NCBI GenBank assembly: GCA_022577435.1
Contig: JAKOON010000012.1
Location: 15,180,585-15,244,584 of the forward strand
DNA length: 64,000 bases
Direction of reading: 5' to 3'
DNA from: Embiotoca jacksoni
Lineage: Eukaryota; Chordata; Actinopteri; Embiotocidae
In this document: positions 13,336 to 26,300 of the stretch, piece after piece
How positions within the stretch are numbered: position 1 is the stretch's first letter
Layout of the letters: every line of letters starts with the position of its first letter
The notes under the pieces: generated by a model
Told to the model about the DNA's origin: nothing
What the model saw: only the letters and a program-made list of their open reading frames with translations
Databases searched by the model: none
Translations under genes and position numbers: made by a program

Positions 13336-13987
13336 CACATCCGTCTGGAAGGAATTAGACAGCTGAAAAGGCAGGGAGACTTTTGGCTACTTCTGTGTGC
13401 GCTCCGTCTAACCTGGATGCGTGGGGAGACGATAGAAATACTTACCTGCATGCCCCCCAAGACAGAAAGAAATCTGGCTCATATTTGATATTGCTGGAAC
13501 TTTTTTTTTTCTTCTTTCGAGTATGACTGACGCTGCCAGAGTTCATGGCTTTTTTGTAACTTTTTAACACTTTTAAAGTATGAATGAAACTGACAGAAGT
13601 TGATGGAGAAGAATATTTATCTTGTTTTTATCGTCTACATTTTATTTATACTTTTTTATATGAATGATGCCAAAGTTGACTGACAATGATGTTTGTACAC
13701 CAAATATGCATATGTCGTCCATAGTCAAAGACAGACAGCTGCAGACAGACAGTTAAAAGTTCAAGACAAGCAGTTTTGAGCATCCAGGTGAGCACACTTG
13801 AAGGGACGCACGCGATTATTTTTCTTCTTCTTCTTTAATTGATGAGGACCGTTTTGAGCGGATTAATGAGAGTCCTTACCACTCAAACTTTGTCGCTACT
13901 TTCCCTGCCTGTGGCTCGGTACCAGAGTCGCCGGAGTTGACTGCATCCTTTCTCAAGGACGAAAGAGGGGACATCTGCTGCTTCAAG
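13335..13987 (+). other. has2: Predicted non-coding exon 1 (5'UTR) of has2
   Basis: Vertebrate HAS2 has a long non-coding first exon, with translation starting in exon 2. Two good splice donors follow the promoter candidate: CAG|GTGAGC after 13,787 and AAG|GTAGGC after 13,987, giving a leader of about 450 or 650 nt. The longer form is close to the roughly 0.6 kb human first exon. Several short upstream ORFs lie in it, for example 13,417-13,488 and 13,523-13,567. A diverged direct repeat with a period near 57 bp ('gtatgactga..' at 13,521 and 'gtatgaatga..' at 13,578) is visible. Both boundaries are inferred. Confidence 0.45.
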
Positions 13988-14790
13988 GTAGGCAGCCAGT
14001 GATCTTTTGGTCTGGTGCAGCATGCTGGCAGACAGAAATGTTGCATCAGAAGCCAGGAATGTATATGAAGAAGTGGTTTGGAGACTAATTAAGTGCATTC
14101 AAGTGATAATTATGAACATGCAACGCTGTAGCTATAATGTCAATACTGCATGAGGTTTCATGATTTACAATCCAACAGGACATTGTCCAATGTCCAAAAT
14201 ATGTGTCTCAAAAGTTGAATTTGTCTTTACTAACACGTGCCAGCTCTGGAAGTGTGCAAAGCGATCGTCTGGAGTTCTTCTCTAATCATATAAATATGCA
14301 CCTTTGCTAAAACAGTTATTTTAGCCTGGGAATAAACTGAATTGATGACGTCAAAAGACATACGTCACTCTTTGAGATTTGAGAGCCAATCAGAAGTCTG
14401 GATGGGGACACGCTCAGAGTGCCTGGTGATAGGAGCAGTAATTTGATGCTTAATGTGGAAGACAGGCATATATAAACACATGAATAGGCCAACAGAATAG
14501 CCTCCATGTTTTAGATAATAGTTTAGGTTACCGATATATGGATAATGGCGGTAGGCGTTTACATTGCAATTCATCTAATCCCTCCTGAGTAACCAAAACA
14601 TAACCGAAAGCCTACAACAGGTGCTGCATAGACACACACTGCACCTGTAACATAACCGCTCAGTATTATAGATTCTGTACACGCTCACCACACTCACAAC
14701 ATTATACACATATACACAAATGCAAATGAACATCTGTTAGACTCCTTGGACATATTCTCTTCCTCCATCCACCCACTCTGACCTCTCAGT

Positions 14791-14865
14791 ATGCAAATAC
14801 CACCGTTTGCTCATTTAACCCACACCAGGAATGCCCATCTGTGAGTTGGATGTCTGTGCATTCCT
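14791..14865. promoter_or_regulatory. Possible intronic enhancer motif cluster (TEAD pair, POU octamer)
   Basis: An octamer ATGCAAAT (14,791-14,798) is followed by two MCAT/TEAD-type motifs in opposite orientation: AGGAATG at 14,827-14,833 and CATTCCT at 14,859-14,865. HAS2 is a reported YAP/TEAD-responsive gene in mammals. Short motifs arise often by chance, so this is only a candidate. Confidence 0.2.
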
Positions 14866-17800
14866 GACATGTATTCATGATGTACAGTAAACCTTCCTTT
14901 CTCCACATGGAATCTACTTCCTGCTGACCGGGATTATCTCCCCATGATTCATTTTAAGGCTCACGCAGTGACAGCTCAATGCATGATGATATCCACCTGC
15001 AGGGGAGATGAGTGTATAGCCTGCTCCAATGTTAGTTATAACATATCAGTGATGTCAAGGCAACTACAGGTGTATTTGTTATGGAAATATCTGTGCTGTA
15101 CTTCTGAGGGAACCTTTAAAGTAGCTTGTATGCTATCAGTATCCCAGTCTGTAATGTAAATGTAAATTTCAGACAACAGATGCTCACCACTTCCCCTCTG
15201 CATAATCAGTGCATGTGTGGACCTTCTGTCTGAGTCAACATGTACCAACATATTGTCTCCTAATCTCAGGCATCCAGGGAGTTCCTCAGCTCTGAGTGCA
15301 AGGCTCACTGTACAGTCAGGAGGGCAGTCCAACGCCCGTGTTTTTAAGTATAAGTAAAGCAGATAATGTAGTTCATGTAAGTAAGTCATGATAAAAAATA
15401 AAATGGGGAAAAGTAACTTTTTGCAGTCTGAGGGAGTCATGAAGTGTTCTGCAGACTCATCAGTGCTGCAGGATGTTCTTCCATATAGCACAGAGCAGTT
15501 TACTACTTCACAGAGGAAGGCATTCCATGGCTGGCCTCCATTAGGGCTTACAACAAGTCTCACGTGCCATTACTGCTCCCAGCAAGGGTCCTTCAGTGTA
15601 TAGGGCTTTGGGGGCTGGCAGAGTGTAACTACTGAAACTGGAGGAGAATATATATGTACAGCTCCTCCCAAACACCACCAACTACCTCACCTACTTTGTG
15701 TTAGTTTTTTCCAGGTTCCTCCAGCGAAGCAGCACAGCAGCCAGCCAGTAAATGTAAAAATTTGGATGTCAGTGAGGTTTGAGTTAGATTCCCACTACGT
15801 CATACTGAGTCACACAAAGCATCACAGGGAGGGTCCATGCCAGTGCTAATGCATAGATCCAGGAGTTACAGTAAACCATAAAGTAACCCAGGAGCTGCAC
15901 AAAGTAAGCTCTGTTTGAGTAGCTGTGGATCAGATTTTATTGACTCCCTTGGGACCCTTCAATTCATAATTTGATTGATGGAATTATTTAAGGTGTCTCG
16001 TAGGAGGTTTAGGTGACACAGAGTCAGAAATTTAAAATCTAAATCATCATCCTGTTCTTTCCTTCTTCCTAACTACTTTCAATCATGTTTACATTCATCC
16101 AGTCATTGGATGTGATGGTGAGTTTCTGTCTCCGTTATCTCTTAGCCACAATTAGCTGTAGTAATACAGAGTGCTATCATCTAGAGGGGAAGCCATTTAT
16201 TTTAGGTCACTTCTCATAACAGTCTGTTTCCAGATAGGGGAAGTGTTGGATCAATGGATGAAACATAGAGAGAGAAACTAACTTCAGAAAAGCAGAAACA
16301 TTTCTAAACATTTTGTTTAGACCTAACAGATGTTATTTCCATCCAAAGAAAATCACATTTGTTCTTACTGTATAAATGCAGAAGAGTAAACAAATGATCG
16401 CACAAAGGAATGGCTGGTAAAAGGAGGCATTCCCCACTGAGCCACATCTTGGCTTCTTGAAGTCTGCCACCGTGGCCTTACTCCAGAGCCTCAGCTGGCA
16501 GCCAACAGTGCCAAGTCCACCACCATGCCTCCAGTCTCTTATCACCCTCCTCCTGTTAGTGTGTGCCATCTCTTCCTCTCCCACTAGCTTTGAATACTGT
16601 AGTCCTCCACCTCTTTGTGTTTTCCTCTCCCACTTGTCTTCCTACTACGAGGATAAATCAAAGTAAGAAGACATGTCAAAAATACCAAACAGCATAATTT
16701 GGCTTCAAAATGGTGGAAGGATTCACCTCAACGTTTTATTAAATCATGCAGCTTCCTTGTCCTCCTGTGCTTTTTAAATTGAGTAAAACCAAAATGAGGC
16801 TACCCCAACTGCTGCGGTAACACACAATGAGGAAGCTGCAGGAGGTGGAGAGTAATGCAAAACACTCCACTAGGATGTTGCAACCTTTGCTGTTTTACCG
16901 TTTACAGCCCCATCACCCCTGATTCTAACTGCATGCAGGAGGTGAGGAAATAAAGAGACGCTGAAGGATGGAGTGCACAAAGCAGCTCCCTTCTATTGTT
17001 GTAACATTGTACCTTGTTGCAGCCACGTCCACCTGATTCCAATCATACAAGTGGTGCAGTGGAGCGCAGTGGGTGGTGTTACTGTTTGGGTCTGGTTCTT
17101 ATAATGACGACATCAGCACACTGGGATCACATGGGGGGGTTTATGAGAGGGGGGGAGCTGGAAGAGGACAAAGGGAAGGAGTGAGGAAGGTCAGTCACCT
17201 CAGAGCGGCGTCTTTAAAAGTCCATTTGACCTTTCAGTTCATTCAGAAACTTTCATTCCAAGTAGAGCGATCAGATGATGGGTACCATAATGTATTTTTG
17301 CCATCTCATACGATATTTACATTTGATCTCTTCTGGGATCATTTCACTAAGATTTGTTTTTTCTGAAATCATCAATATTAACAACAAACATCTATAATGC
17401 ATACTGCATGATTTTCTATCAGAAAGCAGCTCATTGAAGTTGACATGAAGTAGCGATCTGGCCTTGAGTGAGTCGAGCGTGTCTATCCTAAGACAGCAGC
17501 CCACTTTCAAGTCTTTCCCAGCCGCTCCCTCTCCTGTGCCTCGTCATCTGCTTAGGAACATGTGCGCCTCTCCTGCATCCCCCGGCAACTGTCCTGAGGG
17601 CCATCTCCACTTTTAATGCTTTTTAAATGCACCCTGGCCTTTTGCAGCCCTGCCCAGCTCATGCGCAGAGACACACTGGAAGCTCAGTGCAGGCATAAGA
17701 TGCATGGCTTGTTCATGTTCCACAATATGTCTTTTCATTTTTTCTTTTTTTGCATGTGTGCGTTTTCTGCTGGCAGAACATCACCCGCTTGAGATTTTAA

Positions 17801-18481
17801 AGGTATGTATGACCTCAGCTGGTCTGGTTTTCTAATACTGTCCTGGTGATAGCATAAAACTTGTCTGATATGTCTTCAGTGGATTGAGAGGCATTTAGCA
17901 AACCATAAATATCATGTATATATTTTTTATTGGCTTGTATCTATTGTGGATTGATTGAGATAATGACATTACCCTTTAAATGATTAAGTTTATAAGTCTT
18001 AAACTCTAACCATACCCAAAGTATACCAGCCACAAGTATGACCTGGCTCACAGCATCAAAGTTTGATTCATGAATAGCACTCAACTGTCCAGAGCCACTG
18101 ATTTGTGAATGTTACACTTGCAGCCAGTGACTGCTTCGTCACACTAACATAAAGATGTAAGCTTTACGTTATCTCAGCTCCACACAGACCAGCAAGCTGT
18201 CCTTTCTGGCTCCGCTTCAGATTTATACTCCGTGCATAGCATACAGGATACGACACACACGCATCCTCCCATGCACACAGACACACACATGGTGGTTCTG
18301 ACTCACGTGCACGCAGAGTCAGGCGAGCCTTGTTATATTTTATGTCCTGTCACCAGCCTTGAACTGGAACCCCGCTGAAAGAGATTCCAATGCTCTCATG
18401 TGAATTCAAACCATCTCTTCCTCTCTACAGCCAACATAAAACTCACATACATGCACCTCTTCCTGTGCGCATGGACACAGA

Positions 18482-18505
18482 ACACACACACACACACACA
18501 CACAC
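18482..18505. repeat. (CA)n microsatellite
   Basis: An uninterrupted tract of about 12 CA units within has2 intron 1. Confidence 0.95.
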
Positions 18506-20860
18506 TCTGTACTTATTATGCTTAGCTGACATATTTGCACTGATGCACATGCACTTGACACACATGCCCAGTGTGGCTGCACGTTATTCTCATTTACCCA
18601 GACAAGCCACATACAGTATATATGACAGCGTCACACTGTTATGTAATATACATAAGGTTCATTACGTATAACATATGCGGATTCCTCCTGGCTGTACTAA
18701 ATCACTTATTATACTTAAGGACCGAACTGAGTGCTTTATTTCAACATATAGCTGGAACACAATTATACTTAAACTATAGTTCAATGTCAGGCTTTTGTTA
18801 CACACAATTATACACACATGATAGATGTATTATGTTATCCCCTGTAACCCTATAGATAATACTATCTGTTCTACTCTAACTGGCTTGTACATTTTTCAGT
18901 TAATCTGCATTACAAAAGCACACGTATCACTGTTCAAAAAAGGAAATTCGCTTAGCTGGAATGCTACACTGTCAGCAATGCCTTTTCCTGACTTTCATGA
19001 CAAAGGGTCCATTAAAATACTGCATGACCCCAAAATATTCAAGTTACGTAAAGAGCAGTTTGACTGTGCAGTACATTTTGACATGCGAGACGTTCATGTT
19101 CCCAAAAGATGAACTGTCAGTATACCTTCAGACTTTGATAAACCTCTTCATGTTCCTCCATGATCCCCAGCAGATCAAAGTATCCACTTATCCAGTAAAA
19201 AAACTCAACATCTAGTGGACAGATTGAAGCAAATACGTGCACATAAATTAATTGTCCCAAGTGGATAAAGTCTTCAGACTTTGGTTATTTTCTACACTTT
19301 GACTTTTCTCTATGAACCATGAGTTTTACATTACACTGAGTCAAATGTCTGGACTGTTATAGGATGGACTCCAGTAAAATTTAGTGCACAGTTTGCACGT
19401 CCCGATTAGAATGTATTTTAATAAGTAGATTTTCCTCTTGTATCATTGGAAGGGTCCGAATTTTGTTTGTCTAAAGCCTTGGTTTGTGGCTAAATACAAA
19501 AGGTATATGCTTGTCTCTTCTTACAGGTGGATTTAATCATGTATTCAGTTGTAATTTCATGTGCAAACATCCCGTCAGCCTTAGCTATACTGTGTTAAGT
19601 GCTAGTTAGCAAATATTAGCACGTTAGCATGGTGTATCATGCAGCAACCGAGGGAAGTACAGCCACAAACTCTAGTTTGTGTTACAGTTGGAGGGTTCAG
19701 TGAAAAGGGTTTCTCCTTTACTTTCTCAATTCATATTTTCTCCAGTGACCACTTCTCTAACATCAACTCTGCTGTCATTCCTCATAAATCCTTCCATCAT
19801 GTATTGTCCTATTATTTCAAATGCAGCCAGATTAAGCCAGATAAATTCTGTTAAGTGAGAGTCATTTATTCAGCTGCTAATTCACCATCTACCGTGCATC
19901 CATGCAAGACTTAACATCACTGTGATGTTATCTCTGCTGAGACGGAGCCAGTGGGAGTTTTACCCCAGAGACTGTTAATAACGTCAGTGGGAGACTGCTA
20001 AAGCATCCAACCCAGGGTCACCATAGGGCTGGACACGCACACACACACGACAAAAAAGCAGATAGTAACGAGGTTATGTTGCTCATATGTGCCAAGATAT
20101 AAAAACAAATAAAGCTGCTGAGGTGATATCATCAACATGTGTTAATGACACCTTCAACTTGCGCAGATGCATGTCGTGTACCGGCACACACTACTCCATA
20201 GTGACATCATCCACATTTTCCATATGCCGACGGAAACTCCACTGTTGCAGATGCTGCTGTGATTAGAGGCTTTATCTGCAATTCATCTTGCTGCTGTCTG
20301 GCCTAATAATTAATCAGACCTTTGCAACGCGTGACACACCCAAAGAGCATCGTAATGAGCTGCAATGGCTGAAACGGCGGAAATGTCTTGCACATGAATT
20401 CACAAAGCAGACAACATTTAGTTGGTTTGCAATGAGGCGACAGCAGAAGCTTCAAGCCTGTGGAACAAGGTCTGAATTTAATTTCATAGTTTGGTTTTGT
20501 ACTTTTACCACAAACTTTCAAGCACAGTAAGCATTTCATGTCAGTAAAGTGCAACAAACTGTGTGGGGTTAGCATGTTCTCAGTGTCTGCAGTGTTTTTT
20601 TTTTTCCCAGAGCCAAATAGATTAATGAAAACTGTAAATTCCCAATCAATGTGAATGTGTCACTCTGTGTCAGACCTGATATACTGGTGAGCCGTCTTTG
20701 AGGTGCCCTAAACATTAAGGTACATAGTGTATGTTTTGATGGCACATCATGTTTTGTGCTAAGTTGTGGCTCAGTTCATTCAAAGTTGATGCATAGAGAC
20801 AGGGTGAAGGAGTTTATTTTGCACTTATATAGCTGTAAAACATTATACACACAGCTCACA

Positions 20861-20861
<1 letters not shown>

Positions 20862-20915
<54 letters not shown>
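20862..20915. repeat. (CA)n microsatellite
   Basis: A pure CA tract of about 27 units in has2 intron 1. It is long enough to be highly polymorphic and useful as a marker of the locus. Confidence 0.95.
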
Positions 20916-20919
<4 letters not shown>

Positions 20920-21629
20920 GAAGGGGGTCAGCTTAACACAATTAAAAATGTGTATTTTTACAGACATACACACACACTCTCTCTCTCTGCGTCGGCACTG
21001 ATGGAATAAGCTTTTATATGTACATCTGTGTGTATGTGTGTGTGTGTGTGTCAGGGGTCTTGTAAATGAATGGCTGACGTTAAGAGCCTTGGCACGTGCC
21101 AGAGGAGGCCTTCTCCACTGGTTGTGGCCTTCTCATCCAATGATCACATGAACAAGGCATTATGTCTGAGCCAAGGGGTGTGTGTGTGTTTGTCTCTTAG
21201 ATTTTCTCTCTGCTTCTACTACTCTCTCTGTGTGTCTCTTGTTTTTTTTCTCTCTCTCTTGTCTTTCTAGATAACTGTTTATCTTTCAGCTCTCTTCTTT
21301 CACCCAATTTCCCAGACTGCCTCTCTCTTCTGTGCACGAATCTTTCCCTCCCTCCATCTGTCATGTGTGTTTAGGTGTGGCTTGAGGAACCCTTGCCAAA
21401 TCACAAACAGCATTCGTCTTTGTTCTGATTTACATGTCTCACATGTCTTTACTAAATGTACGTGTGTCACTTACATGATGCAATGAAATGTAGTTTTTAT
21501 AATGTTCACCGAGTACACAGAGTACCACTAATGCAGCAACATCAGATGCACCTAAATGCGTTTGATAAATTCCAGAAGAGGGCGCCATACTGACTCACAG
21601 TATACTTTGACCTTCATAATGTCCAAAGG

Positions 21630-21995
21630 TCATTCTTGTTTCATTTTTCCTTTATGCCATTCAAAGTAAGCATTTTCTTCATAAGGTTTAAAGCAATCTT
21701 TTATCATACCTGCCCTCTTTCCACTGTACATCTTCATCTTTGCATCAATTGAATTGTAAAACTTATATTCTTGTAATACCGTCTGTAAGGAGTCACCGAA
21801 GGGAAACAGCGCACGTGCAGCATTAGTAAATCTAAAAAGCTCTTGTCTTCTTCTTCTTCTTCTTCTTCCCACGGAGATATAAACAGATGACATCACAGGG
21901 TGGTCCGCTCTGCGTTTGAGCCGAGCCACGCTGAGTAGGTCTCCGCTGGTCTGCCAAACAGATGGCGGTAGCAACATAATGAGGGCTGGAAACAA
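21630..21995 (-). CDS. Unrecognised 121-codon antisense ORF in has2 intron 1
   Basis: An ATG-to-stop frame of 121 codons lies on the minus strand inside intron 1, about 0.8 kb upstream of coding exon 2. It contains a run of seven arginines encoded by the GAA/TTC microsatellite at 21,846-21,868. Its second half (FGDSLQTVLQEYKFYNSIDA onward) is mixed-composition and protein-like, rich in K, E, Y and F, and ends KGKMKQE. I recognise no family, signal peptide or membrane segment. Around the stop the DNA has a 'ggcgccctcttctgg' phrase resembling fish repeat DNA, so the ORF may be part of a repeat or a processed fragment. It is not claimed to be a real gene. Confidence 0.15.
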   Translation of the reverse strand: MFPALIMLLPPSVWQTSGDLLSVARLKRRADHPVMSSVYISVGRRRRRRRQELFRFTNAARALFPFGDSLQTVLQEYKFYNSIDAKMKMYSGKRAGMIKDCFKPYEENAYFEWHKGKMKQE

Positions 21996-22769
21996 ACTTC
22001 AGGAGTTTGAGCTGAAGATTTTTGTGCAGCAGGGCCCATGCAGGTTCATGAAAGACTCAAGAGTTTAGACACAAAAGCATGTTCTTCATTGGCCCCCTCA
22101 TAAAAAGTTTTCATGATCAGAGTTCCTTACATGGGGCGGTCGACTGAAATTTGTCTCCATACGACTGCAGAAAAAATAATAACTGTCATTATCGTTTCTC
22201 CCCCAAACATTTAGAAAGTGCTCGGAGCTCGGCTGGTTGGCGAGGGCAGCCAGCTTGTTGGTTAATTAGGTCAAGAAATCTCGTAATGTGTGCCCACCCA
22301 CACTAAAAGAGAGTTGGAACAATCGGCTACTCACAACTGTCTGACATTTAGACAAGGATTTTGGGGAGGGTTAGAGGGAGGGAGAGGGGGAAGGAGCGGG
22401 TCAAAAAAACAACTTTACTGCTTTCTCTACCTGGGTTTTTTTTGCAGCAAAACATTATAAGGTTGTGTGTGTGCCATAAAAAAGTATGCTGAAAACACCC
22501 TGAATAAGCATTTTCCATGTTTTATATATTCCTTTATGTGTTCTAATGCTGATAATGAAGTAATTGTAGTCTGGATATGAAGCTCCAAATTACTCTGAGC
22601 ATATATGTTTCATTTATCCCTGCATTTTTTTTTTAATGTTTAGGATATTTGCAGGGACACTTTTCTTTCTGTTGGTTATTTGTAATGAAAAAAGGGCGTA
22701 AAATGAAGCGAAGGTTTCACCTTCTGATCATTGATCACTAAATTGAATCCTTTTTTTTTTCATCCGTAG

Positions 22770-23396
22770 ATGAAATGTCAAAGAGTCCTCACCTACCTGA
22801 GGATATTTGGGACCACCATGTTCGGCGTGTCCCTCCTGGTGGGCATCTCCACTGCCTACATCATGGGCTACCAGTTCTTCACCACAGCCCGCAATCACCT
22901 CTCCTTTGGCCTGTATGGCGCCATCTTGGTCATCCACCTCATCATCCAGAGCCTCTTTGCACTCTTAGAACACCGAAACATGCGGCGCTCCTTAGAGACG
23001 CCGATCAAACTGAACAAATCCCTGGCATTGTGCATCGCAGCGTATCAAGAGGACCCAAACTACCTGAGGAAGTGCCTGGTGTCGGTGAAGAGGCTGACGT
23101 ATCCGGGTATCAAAGTGATCATGGTGATTGATGGGAACTCAGACGATGACCTGTACATGATGGAGATTTTTAAGGAAATCATGGGATGGGACAAATCGGC
23201 CACGTACGTGTGGAGTAGTAATTATCACCACAGAGGCCCCGAGGAGACGGATGAGAGCTACGCTGAGAGCCTTCAGCAAGTCTCCAGGCTGGTGCTCAAC
23301 AACAAGTGTGTGTGCATCATGCAGAAGTGGGGAGGGAAGCGAGAGGTCATGTATACGGCCTTCAAAGCACTGGGGAGGAGCGTGGACTATGTGCAA
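22770..23396 (+). CDS. has2: has2 coding exon 2 (residues 1-209)
   Basis: The exon begins at the ATG directly after the acceptor and ends GTG CAA before the donor GTAAGG. It encodes the short cytosolic N-terminus, both N-terminal membrane segments and the first half of the glycosyltransferase domain, including the UDP-binding DGNSDDD region (121-127) and the IMQKWGGKRE block (183-192). The start is fixed by alignment with known HAS2 N-termini. The reading frame runs on past the donor for six codons to a stop, as expected for intron read-through. Confidence 0.95.
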
Positions 23397-26300
23397 GTAA
23401 GGCTGAGAAATTGTTAATATGGGGGTGGGTGGGTGGGGAAGATTAAACACCATTATATACCAGGTAAAACATGGAGTGGACTCTGTGTGTATCTCTGTAG
23501 ATGTCCACAGACACACAGGTAAGACAAGGACAGCCAACATCTAAAGGAGGACATAGTGAGGAAGAGAAAACGTGTAACCTAGACTGAGGGAGATGCAAAC
23601 TAGGCAAGCATAAGTTGACGATAAAGGGAAAAGGAAGAGAAAGAGAGATGGCTAGAGAGGGGAAAGGGGGGCTCTGCCAAGCCAAATATGGGGTCCACAA
23701 AGAGCCTTTTGTGTTGCTTTTAGATGGATGGTAGCTGTGTGCATCGTGTTGTGAAGTGTAGCGTGAAGGAAGGCAGCAGTAGCTGATGTCTAAGTGTAAT
23801 AACAGATCTGTTTCACACGGGCTGAGCATTACATCATCTACATGAGTGGTACTCAGAGTCAGAGAGCAAAGTCGGTGTTGGAGTAAGGTTAAATTTGGTA
23901 TGCATCTGTTTACCGGCAAAAAACAATCCCACTCAAATAATTATAAGTTTAACTTGAACAAGAGATCTCACTGGTGTGTTAGCCTAGCTGAAATGGTTTA
24001 CGTTATGTGTTGTTGTGGTTCAAAATACATGACGGTGGCTGAAAACAAAACTGCTTGGCCCAGCCGCTAATGGTTTTAGCTGCTGTCAACACACGAGCTG
24101 AAGTACCAAAGCCTGGCAGGCAGTGATAGTTGAGAGACATATGGGCTTACACAGGAGTCTTACTTGGCCTTTTATGAACCATTGGCTCAAAGTGGCTAAC
24201 GCTGGCTAACTTACATACAAACGTAGGTGAACATCACAGTGTAACTCACATTGCTCGGCCAGTTTGTAAACTTAACGTCGGTTCTGTGCTTATTTTAGCC
24301 ACACCTTTTCATCAAAACTGAAACAGCCTCCCTTTGAACTGCTTATCTGAAAAATAAAAGGAATATGGAAGGTGGAGGGGTCACATGGTGTGGTCAGAGC
24401 TGAACATGACTCCTCATCTTTTCCTGAAATGTACTTGTTAATGCTGAAAACAGCATTAAATATACTTTCCAATAACAATGTTTTCCTTTCGTTGAATGAA
24501 TACGTGTGGTAAGCTACACAAAATAATTACGCCAAACTAATACATTTGTCAGTGCACTTGAGGATACCATGTCAGTGTCACGTTTTGCCTCGTCTAAACG
24601 CAGGCATCACATTCAAAGAAGGAGGTCATGTGATGAAGACAAAGAGTGTGTTATCCCTTCACCCTTAATGTGGAAATTGATCAAACACAGGACTTTGACG
24701 CAGGAGATCGGTGTTCAATTCTGTGAGAAAGTAAAAGCCACTGTGAATTTAATTTTAGTATCAGGTATATATTACTTCCATAACATAATGTATTTGACTT
24801 ATGTGACATACGTTAACAAATTTATGTGGCAACGTTACATCAAATTACTCATTTAACCAAACAATGATCTTTTTTTTTTAAACCAAATTATGTGATTTTT
24901 GGGGCTAAAACCTGAGGCACCTAACTTTTTACACTAGGCAGGGCAAAATATGAAACTGACATGGTATCCAGTAGTGGACTGATTGGTGTAATACATGCTT
25001 TGGCGTAATACTGGGTTGCTGTACAAGACTTTCTCGGTGCCGTTGACCTGACTGACAATCTATGCCTAAGGCTAATTTAAAAATGACTGTGGCTGAAGGT
25101 TCAGTGACAGTCCATCGGTCAAAACACAACAACAACTACCACCATGTCATATTTGATCTGTAATATTCATCGCTTACGAAAGATATTGTGAGCAGTGAGT
25201 GGGGCTTAACAGAAATCTCATTTGTGTAATAACGTTAGAATGATTCCAATACATCTGAATTACAAACAAGGGGAATTTGAGAATCACATCAAATCAGTGC
25301 TTTGTTATTGTCTGACACTTGGAGATGCCTTCAGCCTGTCAGCAACCACTTGTGCAATTTTTCAAAAGAACTTTCTGCTGCACTGCCAGCAGCCATGCCA
25401 GTATCCTTCAATATTTAGGAGGGCCAGTGTTACATGCCTTTTCACTATCATCAGTCTCTGCCTGTAACAGATGTGTTTTATTAATAGGAGTTGGATTCTT
25501 AGTTTATGTTCATCACCTGATTTTGTTAGTCAGGAAAATCACCATTTAAGGAAGAAAACTGGGAGAGCTACAAAAGAGCATCAGAAAGACAGTGGATTGA
25601 GATTAAAGTTAAAAGCAGCTACTCTGAGCTTTGTTGGCCATAGTTTTAGTTTTTATTCAGACCATTAATGTGTTTTATTGGATGGATGATTGATCTTTCT
25701 CTTATTCCACTCATTTATCAGCACTGAGATTCGTTTTCGTCTCCAATACCTCTTTGTATCTCAAAACTGATATTTTCTTGTCTGTCTGAGCACATGTTTA
25801 CAGATGACAAACACAGATAACTTGCTGTTTAACTTGTACCTTTTTTCTTCTTTTCTTTCTACTTAGGTGTGCGACTCTGACACCATGCTGGACCCAGCAT
25901 CAACAGTGGAGATGGTGAAGGTTTTAGAGGAAGATCCTATGGTGGGGGGCGTTGGAGGAGATGTGCAGGTAGAGTTACAAAAATAAGATTACCAGCGTAT
26001 TCTTGGTGCAAGTGACATATTGTGTAGGCTTGAGTATTTTACAATAAACACAAATTGTATATGCTGTATTTCAAAGTTCATATTTTTCCTTTCTGCTTAT
26101 CAATCCCTCCGTAGATCTTAAATAAATACGAGTCATGGATCTCCTTCCTGAGCAGTGTACGATACTGGATGGCCTTCAACATCGAGCGGGCTTGCCAGTC
26201 CTACTTCGGCTGTGTTCAGTGCATCAGCGGGCCTTTAGGAATGTACCGAAACTCCCTCCTGCATGAGTTTGTTGAGGACTGGTACAATCAGACCTTCATG

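Larger units (their letters stand above)
13988..22769 (+). other. has2: has2 intron 1 (about 8.8 kb)
   Basis: The intron is inferred between the exon 1 donor and the acceptor immediately before the start codon: a T10 run at 22,751-22,760, then CATCCGTAG ending at 22,769. It carries CA microsatellites (18,482-18,505 and 20,862-20,915), a TTC tract (about 21,846-21,868), a cluster of TEAD/POU-like motifs near 14,791-14,865, a 'gctagttagcaaatattagc' fragment near 19,600 that resembles repeat DNA, and an unexplained antisense ORF (21,630-21,995). No other gene is recognised. Long vertebrate HAS2 first introns often hold enhancers, but none can be proved here. Confidence 0.55.

Noticed and set aside
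13045..13460. Antisense ORFs over the has2 promoter, suggesting a HAS2-AS1-like RNA
   Set aside because: They arise from CT-rich low-complexity sequence. An antisense RNA is known in mammals, but nothing in the sequence shows one here.
15036..15563. 175-codon minus-strand ORF in has2 intron 1
   Set aside because: No recognisable domain, no plausible promoter or splice context, and an uneven, unfamiliar composition. Probably a chance open frame.
20862..20915. CRISPR-like or other short tandem array
   Set aside because: Simple dinucleotide repeat without spacers in a vertebrate genome.
23139..23919. 133- and 158-codon minus-strand ORFs over and after has2 exon 2
   Set aside because: The first is antisense to conserved has2 coding sequence and the second lies in intron 2. 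Neither resembles a protein family.
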